Origin: Bombardia bombarda
Taxonomy: Eukaryota; Ascomycota; Sordariomycetes; Sordariales; Lasiosphaeriaceae
NCBI GenBank assembly: GCA_030512295.1
Contig: JAULSR010000002.1
Location: 1,116,001 to 1,180,000 of the forward strand
Length of the DNA: 64,000 nucleotides
Direction: 5' to 3'
Shown one piece after another: positions 29,934 through 40,807 of the stretch. The notes below the pieces were generated by a model. The model saw only the letters and a program-made list of their open reading frames with translations. It did not search any database and had not been told where the DNA came from. Every line of letters starts with the position of its first letter. The first letter of the stretch is position 1. The position numbers and the translations under genes were made by a program.

Positions 29934-30986
29934 ATGGTTCGTCAGCTGTACGCGCATATCCCAGCGCCTGAACAGACTTCAAATAGCAGTTGGGCCTTTA
30001 CAAAGTTTCTGCACGACAATGAGCTCAAATTCCCTCTGCTTCGCATGGCATGGATGAATTTCCCGCTCATCGACAAATCGAGCCCAAGAGATGTCATTGC
30101 AGAGACGGAAAAGACGCAGGAGGGCCTTTGGACAGAGTTCCTTGCTGCCTTCCCTGAAACCAATACCGACCTGTCTTTTGCGGCAATCATGACGAGCCGC
30201 GAAGCGGCAAGACACATGTGGTCGCACGAGGTTTGTCATCTATATCGTCCTGACAAGTTCATTCAAGTGCCAGACCAAGAGCTCTGGTTCATCGGCGAGC
30301 GGGACACAGCCGAGAACCTGAGCAGAAACATATTGCTGTGGCGTAGAAGCCCTGAGAGCCCGAATCTCGGACTCTTCATCCAGAGCAAATTCACACCTCA
30401 GGAGCCAGCGAACGGCACGCGGATGTTGCGCCACTCAAATTGCCCGGGTGTGCTGCGTGTGAGATATGTCCCCGGCGACCAAGGCGGGCCCGGATTTGGG
30501 GATTTATGCCAGGTCCAATTTGAATGCTCTCGGTTGAAGGCATCAGGGTGGAGGCTGAACGGGAAGGACCTCTTCGAGCTCGATACGCCCATGTCACAGA
30601 ACTATATTCTAATTGCCGTCGTTCGGCTCCGAAAGGATGCTACCATGCCTGACCTCGTCCGCATATATGACATCCATACAGCGACCAGCATGCCCCTTGC
30701 CTATCCTCTGTGCATCTCTACCCCTTTTGTGGAGCACAGCTGGAAGCTTGGCGGAGCAGGATATGATTACGACCTGTTTTATACCTTTTTTCCCGAGATC
30801 GACACTGCCCACGCTCGGGAGGTGTACGATATCGGTGATTCGTACGGATCATTCCTGAGGACAGAGGCTTGTAGCCGCCTTGATCCTGATCCCAACGCTA
30901 ACAAACGACTGTGGCTTTACAACCCGCCAAAGAGGGTAACCCTTGGCTGCTTCCAAGGTGGGACCGCCGATTCCCAATGCTCTTAA
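29934..30986 (+). CDS. Unknown protein, head-to-head with the frame-shifted gene
   Basis: Single open frame of 350 residues from the ATG at 29,934; an internal ATG at 30,051 (Met-Ala-Trp-Met-Asn-Phe) is an alternative start. The two divergent ATGs at 29,928 and 29,934 leave no room for promoters, so at least one true start lies further in, or an exon is missing; an acceptor-like AAATAGCAG at 29,990-29,998 could begin an exon. The product is soluble, rich in Trp/Arg/Asp, with Trp-Phe-Ile-Gly-Glu-Arg-Asp, Pro-Gly-Val-Leu-Arg-Val-Arg-Tyr and Tyr-Asp-Tyr-Asp-Leu-Phe-Tyr-Thr-Phe-Phe motifs. I do not recognise the family. Confidence 0.5.
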   Translation: MVRQLYAHIPAPEQTSNSSWAFTKFLHDNELKFPLLRMAWMNFPLIDKSSPRDVIAETEKTQEGLWTEFLAAFPETNTDLSFAAIMTSREAARHMWSHEVCHLYRPDKFIQVPDQELWFIGERDTAENLSRNILLWRRSPESPNLGLFIQSKFTPQEPANGTRMLRHSNCPGVLRVRYVPGDQGGPGFGDLCQVQFECSRLKASGWRLNGKDLFELDTPMSQNYILIAVVRLRKDATMPDLVRIYDIHTATSMPLAYPLCISTPFVEHSWKLGGAGYDYDLFYTFFPEIDTAHAREVYDIGDSYGSFLRTEACSRLDPDPNANKRLWLYNPPKRVTLGCFQGGTADSQCS

Positions 30987-31644
30987 GATGGAATCGCCGA
31001 GTCCCAATGCTCCCGAGAAGGGACAGCATAACGCTTAAGCGACAGCGTGAATATTCGCCTGGGAAAGGACCTTCGATTGCGGATCGAGTTTACGATCTAC
31101 GGACTGACCCTAACTGTGGCGGCCGTAGTGGCAGCAGCGCTGGTGTTCACGGCAGTCACAACAAAGGCAAAGGCGGCAACAAGGGTAAAGGTAATGGCAA
31201 TGATCATTACCGTGAAGGTAACGGCGGCGATGATGGGGGCAAAGAGGGTGGCGGTAGAAACCCCGTTCGTTAGCTTAAAAACGCGAGACTTATCATGGCA
31301 GAATGGTCCTCAGCGCCGCTCATAGTAGATATTACATCTCAAATGATATGCTTTAAGGCAGTAAATAAAATTGTAATCGACGTTGACATATGTATTCTTT
31401 AAACAAATATTGACTGAGGTTTCGATCATCCAATGCCACTATGACCGGCCAATCGTTAGTCATCTGCCATCAGAGCCCACATTCCTTATATAGTCGACGA
31501 CCGCGGCGAGAGGTACAATTACTATGGGCCATCCTATACCTGGTGACATGGGGGAGTCCCTTCCCACGAACACCGCCATCTATCTTGATAGAACGCTTAA
31601 ACCAACACACGGACACACACATAACCAACCAGACCGCATCGCCC
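30987..31644. other. Region between convergent unknown genes, with Gly/Asn-rich open frame
   Basis: A direct repeat of about 30 bp (CGCCGA.TCCCAATGCTC) lies at 30,963-31,020. A frame from 30,911 to 31,273 ends in Gly/Lys/Asn-rich sequence, but its start overlaps the previous gene and it has no domain, so I do not call it. From 31,480 on, the sequence is the 3' flank shared with 25,100-25,290. Confidence 0.4.
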
Positions 31645-32640
31645 TCACTCAGTGACCTCGCGAGGACGGTAACCCTGTACCGACCATCCCAATCTCGTCA
31701 TCCAGGCCACGAGAATGAAGTTATGTAAGTCAGCGGGTTGACCGTCCTTATCCCAATTTACAACTTCTTGCCAAGTTTCATTAAGGCTTGCAAGCACCTT
31801 GATGTTATTCGGATCGGCGGTAGCCGCAAGCGCAATGGATATACAGTATGCGCCGCCAGCTTGGGGGACAGGACCAACTTTAGCCAAAATCCAGGGAGAC
31901 AGCAGAGTCTCCAGCTGTGCCATGACTTTTGGGTCGACGAACGATTCTGACCCTGGTCTAATGGGCATGGCAAAGCAGTACCCACCCCGCGGGTACGGAA
32001 CACCCCGGTACAGCTTGTTCCATATATATTCGGGCCATAAGATGGCCCCATCTGGAAACTTATCGACGACCAGGTTGAGAATATCCTGTAATATCTCATC
32101 GCAGCCTTCATCAGTCTCAGGCCCATCATCAACATCCATAGAGGCGGTAGAAGAGGCAGCAGCCTCACCGATTGCCTCGACTGGAGCGAGGCCGGACAAA
32201 GGAGCGGGCGCGGGAGTAGGCGCAGAACCGGGAGCAGGCGCGGGGGCAGGAACGGGCGGTGGGACGGTGTCCTTTGTGGGGTCAGATAAGAAGGCCCCGG
32301 AGTACTCCCAATACAGCATGCTGTGGCTCCCCTGCATGCCCAGGCGCATGTCTGGAGCCGAGTGCTCAAAAGGGAACGGCTCGTTGCCTAGCTGTCCCTT
32401 AAGTTCGTCCCAGACGAACCGATCCATCAGCCAGGCCACGTAGCCGACGGACACGAACCGAGGGGCGTTGAGGCTATGATATATATTGCGAAATGTCTGC
32501 CTCTCTGCGCGTTCGTAGATGGCGCCGTAGTATTTCACGTCCATCAGCGCGGGAATGTGCTTCTTTAGCCTTTGGTCGATCACGGTGTGCCGCGTAATGG
32601 CATCAGCATGGGCGGGCATGCGGCTCTCGGGATGTGTCAT
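31645..32640 (-). CDS. Intact member of a small unknown gene family (331 residues)
   Basis: Single exon from the ATG at 32,640. The open frame extends upstream to 32,727 through an Asn-rich stretch but without an ATG, so an additional 5' exon is possible. Residues 1-150 include Lys-Tyr-Tyr-Gly-Ala-Ile-Tyr-Glu-Arg and Phe-Val-Ser-Val-Gly-Tyr-Val-Ala-Trp-Leu-Met-Asp-Arg; a Pro/Ala-rich linker (Pro-Ala-Pro-Ala-Pro) with an acidic patch separates this from a C-terminal domain with Tyr-Pro-Arg-Gly-Gly-Tyr-Cys-Phe-Ala-Met-Pro, Pro-Trp-Ile-Leu-Ala-Lys and Trp-Asp-Lys-Asp-Gly-Gln. Two damaged relatives lie in the window (24.6 kb, C-terminal half; 34.6 kb, ends only). The function is unknown. Confidence 0.65.
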   Translation of the reverse strand: MTHPESRMPAHADAITRHTVIDQRLKKHIPALMDVKYYGAIYERAERQTFRNIYHSLNAPRFVSVGYVAWLMDRFVWDELKGQLGNEPFPFEHSAPDMRLGMQGSHSMLYWEYSGAFLSDPTKDTVPPPVPAPAPAPGSAPTPAPAPLSGLAPVEAIGEAAASSTASMDVDDGPETDEGCDEILQDILNLVVDKFPDGAILWPEYIWNKLYRGVPYPRGGYCFAMPIRPGSESFVDPKVMAQLETLLSPWILAKVGPVPQAGGAYCISIALAATADPNNIKVLASLNETWQEVVNWDKDGQPADLHNFILVAWMTRLGWSVQGYRPREVTE

Positions 32641-33750
32641 TTCTTCCTGTTTTTTCGCGAGTTTGTTATTGCTGTTATTGTTGTTGCTAGTGTTGTTGCT
32701 TGATTGGGCAACGAGGGGAAAGGACACGAAATCAGGAAATTGATATTTGGCGAAGTTAGAGAATCAAAATTCGATTGAGTCATAAATAAGAGTGAGCGGA
32801 AGATCATTCGCAAACGAGAATGCGAGGGCCAGAGATAAACGGAAGAAAACGGGAAACGCGCTAGAGTGAGAGATAGTGGGGCCAAAGATCGCCTTCTCAC
32901 ATTTGCTTCACGATCTCACATTTGATTGGAGCGAAGCTTCAATTGTTCTTGGCGCGGAAGTTGTTTATATCGTGGTGACTCGGCAAGAAGTTTGTTTATT
33001 TGCAGGGAGAAAAAAATGGCTGAAGAAACCTTCGGCCATTGGTTAGTTCGTCTAGTGGCGTCCAAAACCCTTAGCCATTGGACAACGCTGTGGATTTTTT
33101 GTTTATCGTGACTGCCATTCCTTACTCGCCGCAGGCGAAAAGGCCCTCCGGAGGGGATTAATTAATTAAAAAAAGGAAAAACGAAGAAAATAAAAAGATA
33201 AAGAAAATAAATATATTACCCCCATATCAGTCATTTTCGAGCGCTGGCGAGAAACCACCCCATAAAAGTCGCCGCGGGGAGGCGGGAGGCGGCAGAACAC
33301 CTACTATTGTATGGCCTACCTATACCTATAGAAGCTTTGCTTCCCCCTACAGTGGTACCAACGGTTCATCGCTGTCAAGGGTATTTTTCACGATGTCGTA
33401 TTTAAATCATAATACAATAAATAGGGTCAGAATGAAAAAGAGGTATATATTGTTACAAGGGAAAAGGAGAGTAAAGGCTATGGCTTGGCCAGCAAAGAAA
33501 AATGTGGGAGGCTTACTCGCTCGCAACGACAAGCTGCGGCATCTACCGGATCAGAATAGGACACTGGAACTAGAAACCAATTGGACTAATAAAGACTAGG
33601 ACGAAATAGAAGAATCGCCCACCCTTGTTCAACTTCAACTTTGCATTGTTGTAACATTATTCCCAACTCGATCTGAGTGCCGTGTCAAACTTCAAATCGA
33701 ATCCTTGGCCCCGGATATCTTTTCGGCGCCTTCAGTTAACAAAAAAAACA
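32641..33750. other. Intergenic region
   Basis: The part up to about 32,900 is the promoter of the 331-residue gene and resembles 34,700-34,960. From 33,120 to 33,230 it is A-rich. No supported gene. Confidence 0.45.
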
Positions 33751-33874
33751 ATGAGCGCGCCGCCGAGTCGTCTAGCCGTATGGCAAAACGCTGCCGAAAA
33801 GGGTAAAGAATTTGCCAGCTAAGACGGTTCGAGGCGTCTTCTTCACTTCTTAATCCTTCCGCGAGGATGCGTCG

Positions 33875-34408
33875 ATGATCCAAGTCCTTGTTCAAGCCCT
33901 TGCCAGCGGCACAAACAACTCGGTGCTGTACCTGGTCAACAGCATCTACGAGGCCAAGAAAGCCAAATTAAACCTGCTCATTGCAAATCCGTTCCGGAAT
34001 TTGGTCGAGGAAAGTCCACGCAATACTGAGATCGCCGTCCTGACTGAGGACATCTATGAGGTCCCTAAACAACTTGCGGCCGCCTTCTGCGACAGCTTAT
34101 GGTTCCTCCCACCAGAGGAGGACTTGCCACCTGTCCATATCGCGTCAAGGGTGACTATGGAGGAGGAGGAAGATGCCGATGTCTTCTTGGACGACTTGAG
34201 AGAATGGTGCCCTGGTGAAAATGGGCATATATATTTCACGCTCATGGTGCGTTACGTTCAAGGTGACTCGGGCAGTGGGGTTTGCTGTGGCGTACACCCT
34301 ACGTTGATCCCGCCGCCGGCCTTTAGGGATGTCGAGCGGGAAGCGTTTGGCGAGACTCTGCACCACGCGCCTTACTCATTTGCCGGGTTCATGTCGCCCC
34401 CAGCGTGA
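33875..34408 (+). CDS. Unknown small protein
   Basis: The ATG at 33,875 opens 177 codons. A possible first exon starts at 33,751 (Met-Ser-Ala-Pro-Pro-Ser-Arg-Leu-Ala) and would join over an 88-nt intron 33,778-33,865 (GTATGG to GCGAG), adding 12 residues in frame; the acceptor is weak, so I leave it out. The protein is acidic, with Leu-Val-Asn-Ser-Ile-Tyr-Glu-Ala-Lys-Lys, a Glu-Glu-Glu-Glu-Asp run near residue 98 and Tyr-Phe-Thr-Leu-Met-Val-Arg-Tyr-Val-Gln. There is no recognised domain and no signal peptide. Confidence 0.5.
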   Translation: MIQVLVQALASGTNNSVLYLVNSIYEAKKAKLNLLIANPFRNLVEESPRNTEIAVLTEDIYEVPKQLAAAFCDSLWFLPPEEDLPPVHIASRVTMEEEEDADVFLDDLREWCPGENGHIYFTLMVRYVQGDSGSGVCCGVHPTLIPPPAFRDVEREAFGETLHHAPYSFAGFMSPPA

Positions 34409-34589
34409 TCTACCGTTGGGTTTCCTCGTAGATAGATAGCAATAGACGATTCTTATAACCTATTATACCAATAAGCTTTGCTCTACTGTCGTCCAAGTGA
34501 GCATCCGTGAGACGCTGGTCTAGGCTGAATAGAGGTAGGTACCTACTCGACTAGTAATGTATTCCAGGTAGTCATACTATCCATGCTAC

Positions 34590-34800
34590 AATGATTTATC
34601 AAGTCGTAGTCGTCTGCCATCAAAGCCCAGATTCACCAGAGAGTTGAGAGGAAGAGACCAGCACGGATGGGTTCTGCTGAAAGCTATTTTCTTCTTCTTG
34701 TTTTTCTTGAATCTGTCATTGCTGTAGTTGTTTCTGTCTTCGTCATTCTCGTCGTCGTTTGACTAACGAGGGGAAAAGACAGAAAAGTCCGGACTTGAGT
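34590..34800 (-). pseudogene. Internally deleted remnant of the 31.6-32.6 kb family
   Basis: Reading the minus strand, CTAACGAGGGGAAAAGACAG (plus orientation, about 34,763-34,782) and the adjacent Thr/Asn-type codons match the 5' end of the 331-residue gene around 32,640-32,740, while GTCGTCTGCCATCAAAGCCC (about 34,607-34,626) matches its 3' flank at about 31,455-31,475. The coding body between them is missing, as expected from an internal deletion. Confidence 0.6.
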
Positions 34801-35036
34801 ATTTCGACAAGATCGGAAAAAACTCCAGTGATTTGAGGCAGCGGCACCCAAGGTACCCGATTTGGACAATGTAATGAAATTCAGCCAATAAGAGACTAGC
34901 ATAAAATGAGTGTCCAGGGCTGTCCCACTTGGCCTGTCGGTCGCAGTGCTGCGTAACAAGCTGGCAGGTTTGTATTTAAAGACCGCCCACTAACGCGTAG
35001 TCTTCTCTCCCGCCCCCCCCTTTTTTTTTTGTTTAG

Positions 35037-35432
35037 CCTGCCCATTCGAGGAAGTGTTCTTCATCCCCTTACTCTCTCTCTGACGCCCAAGATGGGTCGT
35101 CCGATGAGCAGGATTCAGAGCCGGAAGGGTTCAATATCTTTCCCGACGGCGGCAGAAACCCCTGGGTTGCCGAAATGAAGCAGTACAGGAAGGAGACGAA
35201 AGATAAGGCAAGAAAGGCTCAGGGCATCCAAGAACCTCCCTCGCTGCCCAAGTGAGTCTTTGACGCATCGCGGCCCACGCGACCTCGCAGCCCCGTCTTC
35301 AGGCAGCATTCTCTTACGGCACCGGGAGTGATATCACAGGCCACCAGCAAGAAGCGATTGGCCGACCATCTGCCAGACGTGAGAGCGAGGAGGGCAAAGA
35401 CTGACACTAGCACGGAGTATGATGCGCGTTAG
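35037..35432 (+). CDS. 3' part of an unknown spliced gene
   Basis: Exons 35,037-35,251 and 35,303-35,432 encode 114 residues to a TAG. The intron 35,252-35,302 has a GTGAGT donor and CTTCAG acceptor and keeps the frame open. The first exon is preceded by a long C/T tract ending TTTAG, with CACTAAC upstream, i.e. a strong acceptor at 35,036; a GTTTGT donor at 34,968 may be its partner, but no initiating exon in frame is found. The product is Ser/Asp/Glu-rich, then basic (Lys-Lys-Arg-Leu-Ala-Asp-His-Leu-Pro-Asp). The 5' end may have been lost at the adjacent rearranged remnant. Function unknown. Confidence 0.4.
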
Positions 35433-36005
35433 GGAGCAAGGACCAGCCCGGCACCCATAGACGCACTTGCTCGGCACCGAGCCCCTTCTCCTAATTACTT
35501 TTCTTAATCTTATTTGCGTTTGGCCCGTAAATCCGGAAAAGCAAAGAAAAACGGCCCTCTTCAAAATTCTACTATGCATGCTAGTCTTTATGTTCCTCTT
35601 TTAATGGTATTTACAAGGTCGTCGTTAGTATGAAGTGGTGTAAAGTGGTGTTGCAATGTAAACACTTTGCTAGTGAGCTTCCACGCGAATTACACTTTCC
35701 TTTGGCATGGCAGAGTTGCAATAAGACTATCAGTATCAATGAAAACAAACACCAATTATACAAATGTAACAGAGAGCTTACAACCCCAAATATGGAACCT
35801 CTTCCCGAGCAGCTGATACCGCCCCGGCGATGTGTATCCCGCAGTATCTATATTATCTACCCTACATGCCGACATGTGACCAGATCACAGGAATCCCTAG
35901 TCATTGGCTAGAACAGATCCAGTTAACGTGTATAATGCAAACAAAAACAAGGAAAGCGCTGCTGAGCGTGTAAGGTATAGTAACAATGCATCATGACAAA
36001 CGAAA
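35433..36005. other. Intergenic region
   Basis: No supported gene; 3' flank of the C2H2 factor gene lies at the right end. Confidence 0.5.
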
Positions 36006-37850
36006 TCAAAAATGAAGTGCTGGCCAGAGCATGGAATAGTCTTCGGGCGGCACCCCACGGATCCTGGAATCGCTCGTATCGGGCCGCTTGGCGTCTGCGT
36101 CGTTCTCAATGTGTTCTGAATAGTCCTCCGCCACTCGTTTCGATGGAAGCACGCTTACAGGGTCATCAATGCCGTGCTTATCCTTGCGGTGCTTTTTCAG
36201 ATTATCCAAGCGGCTGAAAGTCTTGGCGCAGCCGTCTTCATCGCAAGACAACCTGAGGCCTTTATGTGTGTTCTTGTGCTTTCGGAGATATCCCTTCAGG
36301 TTTTCCCTGACTCCACGCGGTTTCCATTGACACTCGTCGCAGATGAGCTCTTCTGTTGGAGATTCGAGAGCGGCTTTCCGGTGGATGGCTATGCCGTGAT
36401 GAGAATGGCCGGCATATGGAGATTGGGCTTCGAGCTGATGTCCGTCCGTAAATGACCCATACAGACTGGTAACAGCACCTGGCATTGACTCTTGACTGAG
36501 GGCTCGGCTCATGGACATGTGGGTTGATGCTTGATCCATGGGGTAAAAAGACTCAGGGGATGAATGCTGCTGGGCCGGAGATGTCGGAGCTGTCAACTCG
36601 CCCGTGACACCGCTGTGCATGATTTCAGGTACCACTGCTTGAATATGATGGAAGCATGTGTCTTGGACAGATGAAACGGGAGTTACCAGCCTCTGTGTAA
36701 GCGTCGCAGGCTTCATGCTCCACCATGAGTGATTGTTATCTGGTGACGTGGGCGGCAGCTCTGATGGCGACAGAGTGTGTTCGCTGACAGAAAGTGGCTC
36801 ATCTAATGACATGGCTGAAGAGGACCTCCGGTGTTCGCTTAGTGATCCGGTACCAAACGTCGGCTGCGGAGAGAACATGTACTGGCGAGGAGTCATTATG
36901 CTGTTGCCTCCCTGACTTGAAGGAGTGGGAGACTGGTACGAGCCAAATCGCTGAGCGAAAAGCGTCGTTGTAGACGTGTTGGTGGAGGTTGACTGAGACG
37001 GACTGGCCTCGAAGGTGGATGACGGAGCGATCGATGACACTGCAGAGTGTAGTTCAGTCATTTGCTCTGCACTAAGCCCTGGCCAAAACATGCCGCGATC
37101 TACTTCAACTGTCACAGTGGGTGTCTTTTCAAGGTTCAGGAAGTCGGGGATGTGTCGATGAGAGGTGAGTGGCATATGGTGATGGTGCTCAACACACCCG
37201 GCCGTAAGCCCTCTTTGGTTTTCGGAGCCAGACGTGCCCAATCTTGCGCCGTTCGAGAAGCTGTGATCGAATTGAGGCTCTGGAGACTGGTTGGCCTTGC
37301 GCGCGGGGTCTTTTCGTCGAAGAGCAAATGTATCCCTCATTTTGGAGCCCAGGCTTCGTTTCCGTTGGACGGGTTGTTGATTCTTCCATCCAGTCCATTG
37401 CGCCCATTCCTTCTCGTTTGTCGGAAAGCCGTGCCAGTTACCGCACTTGTCGCAGCCAAAGACACCATTGGAAAGCTCGGGGCACGACAGCAGGTGTTGG
37501 ATGAGAGGCATCGGGCCTGCAAAGGCCTTGTGACAGTGCATCATTGGACATGCGTATGTCTTTCGGGGCTGAGGCTCAACGATGTCTCGCAGGAACATGA
37601 GAACCATGCGTGCCGTTGTGCCATTGGGAACGACCTTGTCCTCATAGCTGGATGAGAAGACACGGTTAGTCCCGCCTTCCCGGCCACGATGATACCGAGA
37701 GGCATCAGAAGGGATAGAAACTCACGGGCAGGCGATGCAGTGATCCGTCACGGAGGCTTGTGCGAGGCTGACATGCGAGGCGTTGTTGCGCATGGCGGCA
37801 GGTTGGCAAGGTCCTTCATCCTGAATCGGCCGGTGTTGAAGATTCGACAT
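36006..37850 (-). CDS. C2H2 zinc-finger transcription factor-like protein
   Basis: Exons 37,726-37,850 and 36,006-37,647, separated by a 78-nt intron (37,648-37,725; GTGAGT, ACTAACC, ATCCAG), give 588 residues from Met-Ser-Asn-Leu-Gln-His-Arg-Pro. Splicing joins Ile-Ala-Cys-Pro to Tyr-Glu-Asp-Lys-Val-Val. An N-terminal finger-like module reads Tyr-Ala-Cys-Pro-Met-Met-His-Cys with His/Cys ligands about 18 residues later, followed by Gly-Cys-Asp-Lys-Cys-Gly-Asn-Trp-His. The middle is Ser/Thr/Pro/Gln-rich, as in activation regions. Two C-terminal fingers: Cys-Asp-Glu-Cys..Leu-Arg-Lys-His-Lys-Asn-Thr-His and Cys-Asp-Glu-Asp-Gly-Cys-Ala-Lys-Thr-Phe..Leu-Lys-Lys-His-Arg-Lys-Asp-Lys-His. It probably binds DNA in the nucleus; targets are unknown. 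A C-terminal 60-residue acidic/basic tail follows the fingers. Confidence 0.8.
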
Positions 37851-40802
37851 GGAGGACTCGTCAGGCGCAACGTGGCTGGCTCGGAGTGTGCATCGTGGAA
37901 CCAGACTAGACTAGCGGAGGAGGCCCAGACAGGCAAACTAAGAGAACATCTCAGCCTTTTGTGGGTTGGCTGGTTCGCATTACGGGTCGCAAGTCGGAGT
38001 TGCATCGCACCCGCACGCGGCAACCCCAACTTCCCGGGGTCAGGAAAGGACCTTTTTTCCTCTTTCTCCACGGTACGGTTGGAGGGTTCCCGCTGTCCCG
38101 GATGCATACTTCGTTCGACGGCGGCAGTTGTGTTGCACCCGCCGCCATGACGACGGCCGAACCAGGTGCGTAGCAATCAGCCCCCTACCCAAGTCGTGTC
38201 ACGCCAGTGGCATTGGGGCTGGCCACTCACACGGGTCCAGTCAATTGACGTCAATTCAGGTAGATTGCCATGCAATCAACTGACTTCCAAGCTTGACTTG
38301 AGCCGGCCTTAGTGTTGACAACTACCACGAGCCCGCCACTTTGCGTGCATCTGAACGCGTCCCGTCTGTCTCGGGAGAGAAGTGGGCGGCCAAGGTCGAT
38401 ATTGTCTCTCTCCGCAGACACCACCACGCGTCGGGGAGTGGGGAAGAAGAAAAGGGGGATGTTGAAGCTTGAGAGAAGCCATAGCGATGCCGAATGAACA
38501 GAGATACTAGGACGACGATTGGGCTGTGTGGATCTTTGAATCCATGCTCAGATCGTGGAAATCGCGGTCCGACAAGCGACAAGCGAAGGCAGCGACATGT
38601 AAAAGGGTGGCTCACTAGGTGGATTTGAACTGGCAGTTTTGCAATAAAGGACCGCCACGCCTGTCTCCTCGCATTACTCGCGGCTTTCTCGAAAACTTGC
38701 TCATGCGCGCGCAAACTGGGATTTCTGATTGATGGGGGATGATGATGTGAGGGGTGGAGCTCGGTCGGCCAAAACTCAATCAAATATAGCCGAAGTTGTC
38801 TCTCTATCTCTGCCGCTTCGCTAGGTCCACAGGGCGCCCGTCGGGGGCACACCCTATCGCGTCCGTACCTTCCTTCCATGGATTTGCCTAACCTGCTTAG
38901 CGCACGGTTGGTAGACTTGCTCAGGTGAGCACTTTGCTAATAAATCCTCGTCCGCCTCAATAAGCTGCAAATTTACACACAAGGGCTCTGCTGACTGAAT
39001 GTCTATCGGGGCTCTGTCCTGCGTCTGATTCAACCAACGCTGCACGTACGCCTTCACATCATGTCTGCGAGAGGCGCCCGAATTGGGACGCGAAGTCCGC
39101 CAATCTGGGAACCGAGAGCGACCAGACAGGTTTTAGCAGGGAAGCAGAAAGTCGAGGTACATGTTTACTCGCAAGCAAGTGTGGATCAGATCGCCACCTG
39201 TCTTCTCGACAACCGTCGATCTATGTGCGTCGTCAGATCAGATTCCGGCAGAAATGGGTATTTGAACACAATTGAGCAAGCCAGGAACAGCTCCACCTAC
39301 AAAGGCGAGTTCCATCTCCCAACCTTGTACCGCCAATCCCAGGAAAACCGCTATGATCAACAGATCGTACAGAAGGGCCGAACCGAGTACTTGGAAACGA
39401 CGAAAAAGAAAACCATCCCGATGGCCTGCCCCTGAGATCCATCATCAAGACCACGCCCGAGCCAAGAGCCAAGCCTGTGGGCTGCGGCGCCTTGAAGCAT
39501 CCCAAGCTGGTCGCGAGAGCGACCTTGGGGGTGTACTCCAACAAGCACATGACAACTTTTCAAGTATGTCTATTCTCGTTTGGCGAGCCAGCAGGGTGCT
39601 TCCTTCGCTTGCTGGGCCAAAATTGGAGTTATCGCGCGCGCGGAGACAGGCTAATAAAGAAGGCCGGGTATGTGAATGCCTCCAAAGTGAGTCTTCCTGG
39701 CTAAATTCATCTTCACTCTCCACCTTGCTCTTGGCACCATTTACCCCGGACGCTATTGAGCCCGACCCCCGAATCCCGCCGCGTCCCAATTGCTTTGGGC
39801 TGGGATGCCGGGTTCCGGCTAGGGAGGGAGGCTGAGTGGGAAGTGGGAAGGAGCTGCAGCTCTTATCACATATATAGCCTGGCCTGCTCGGTGCCTCGGG
39901 TTTGTTGTCTTCCAAAGTGTTTCAAAGTGTGTCTGCCTGGAGCTGGCACATCGCAGCCAACCAGGAAGCGAAATGGCAAGAACTTTGCAAAATATCTGTA
40001 ATTGATGCGTCAGCGTGATGAGGTTCTTGTTGATGAGGTGTCGGATGAGTTTACCTGATTAGGGACCAAGATACGATGATGGCATGTTCATTGGGGCAGC
40101 AAATGCGCCTATCAACTAGAAGCTTGTGTTCCGTTAATACGACCGTGTATATCCCGGCCATAAGCAGTGGGATATTGTCAGTGGGATAGCTGTCAGTAGG
40201 ATATTTATCAGTGGTTATCAGTGGGATAGTTGTCAGTAGGATAATCATAGTTAACAGCGGGACGGTTATGAGTGGGATACATGGTCTACACACCGGACAA
40301 AGACGTTTGAAATCTCTCAGCAAACAGCAGCTTCACAGATCATCTACAGAGTAACGGGAAGTTGACATCGATGTTCGGAGGAGGGGGCATACATTTTTGG
40401 GTTTTCATGGTGCCGCTTTTGGAGGCCATCTATATGTCTTGTTCTCAACGTTCGCGTTTTTTTAATTTTTTTTTACCCCAACGTAGACCTTCTCTCGAGA
40501 AGCATTTAATAAGTCATTCAGCTTGAAGATAGCCAAAGTACAATTTATTGACGCAACGAGACATTTGAACAATCCTAGCTGTCCGCATGCCAGGAGATCA
40601 ATGTGAGGACGTGCCGGGTGTTAGATTATCGCGAGATAATAGAAGGTCTAATGTCTGCACACAAGCTTACTCTTGTGCGCACACCTTCCTCTGCGCACTT
40701 GCGCCCATGGAGCAGAGTGAGCAGAGAACAGTTTGCGCATTGGAGGGTGGAGGGTCATGAGCAGTAAGGAGCAAAAGCTGCACTGCACCTCGCGTGCGGA
40801 GG
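37851..40802. other. About 3 kb without a convincing gene
   Basis: The first few hundred bases are the transcription factor promoter. Open frames at 38,322-38,879 (minus), 39,061-39,435 (plus) and 39,445-39,915 (minus) overlap others on both strands and show no domain, signal peptide or intron pattern I trust. A tandem repeat lies at 40,160-40,290. Confidence 0.5.
40160..40290 (+). repeat. Degenerate tandem repeat, AGTGGGATAGTTGTC-like
   Basis: Roughly seven imperfect 14-20-bp units built on CAGTGGGATA and CAGTAGGATA. A similar short motif (GATGGGATAGTT) recurs at 56,400-56,440. Confidence 0.7.
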
Positions 40803-40807
40803 TCAAT

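Noticed and set aside
38322..38879. 185-codon minus-strand frame
   Set aside because: Overlapping frames on both strands, no domain, biased composition; no independent evidence of coding.
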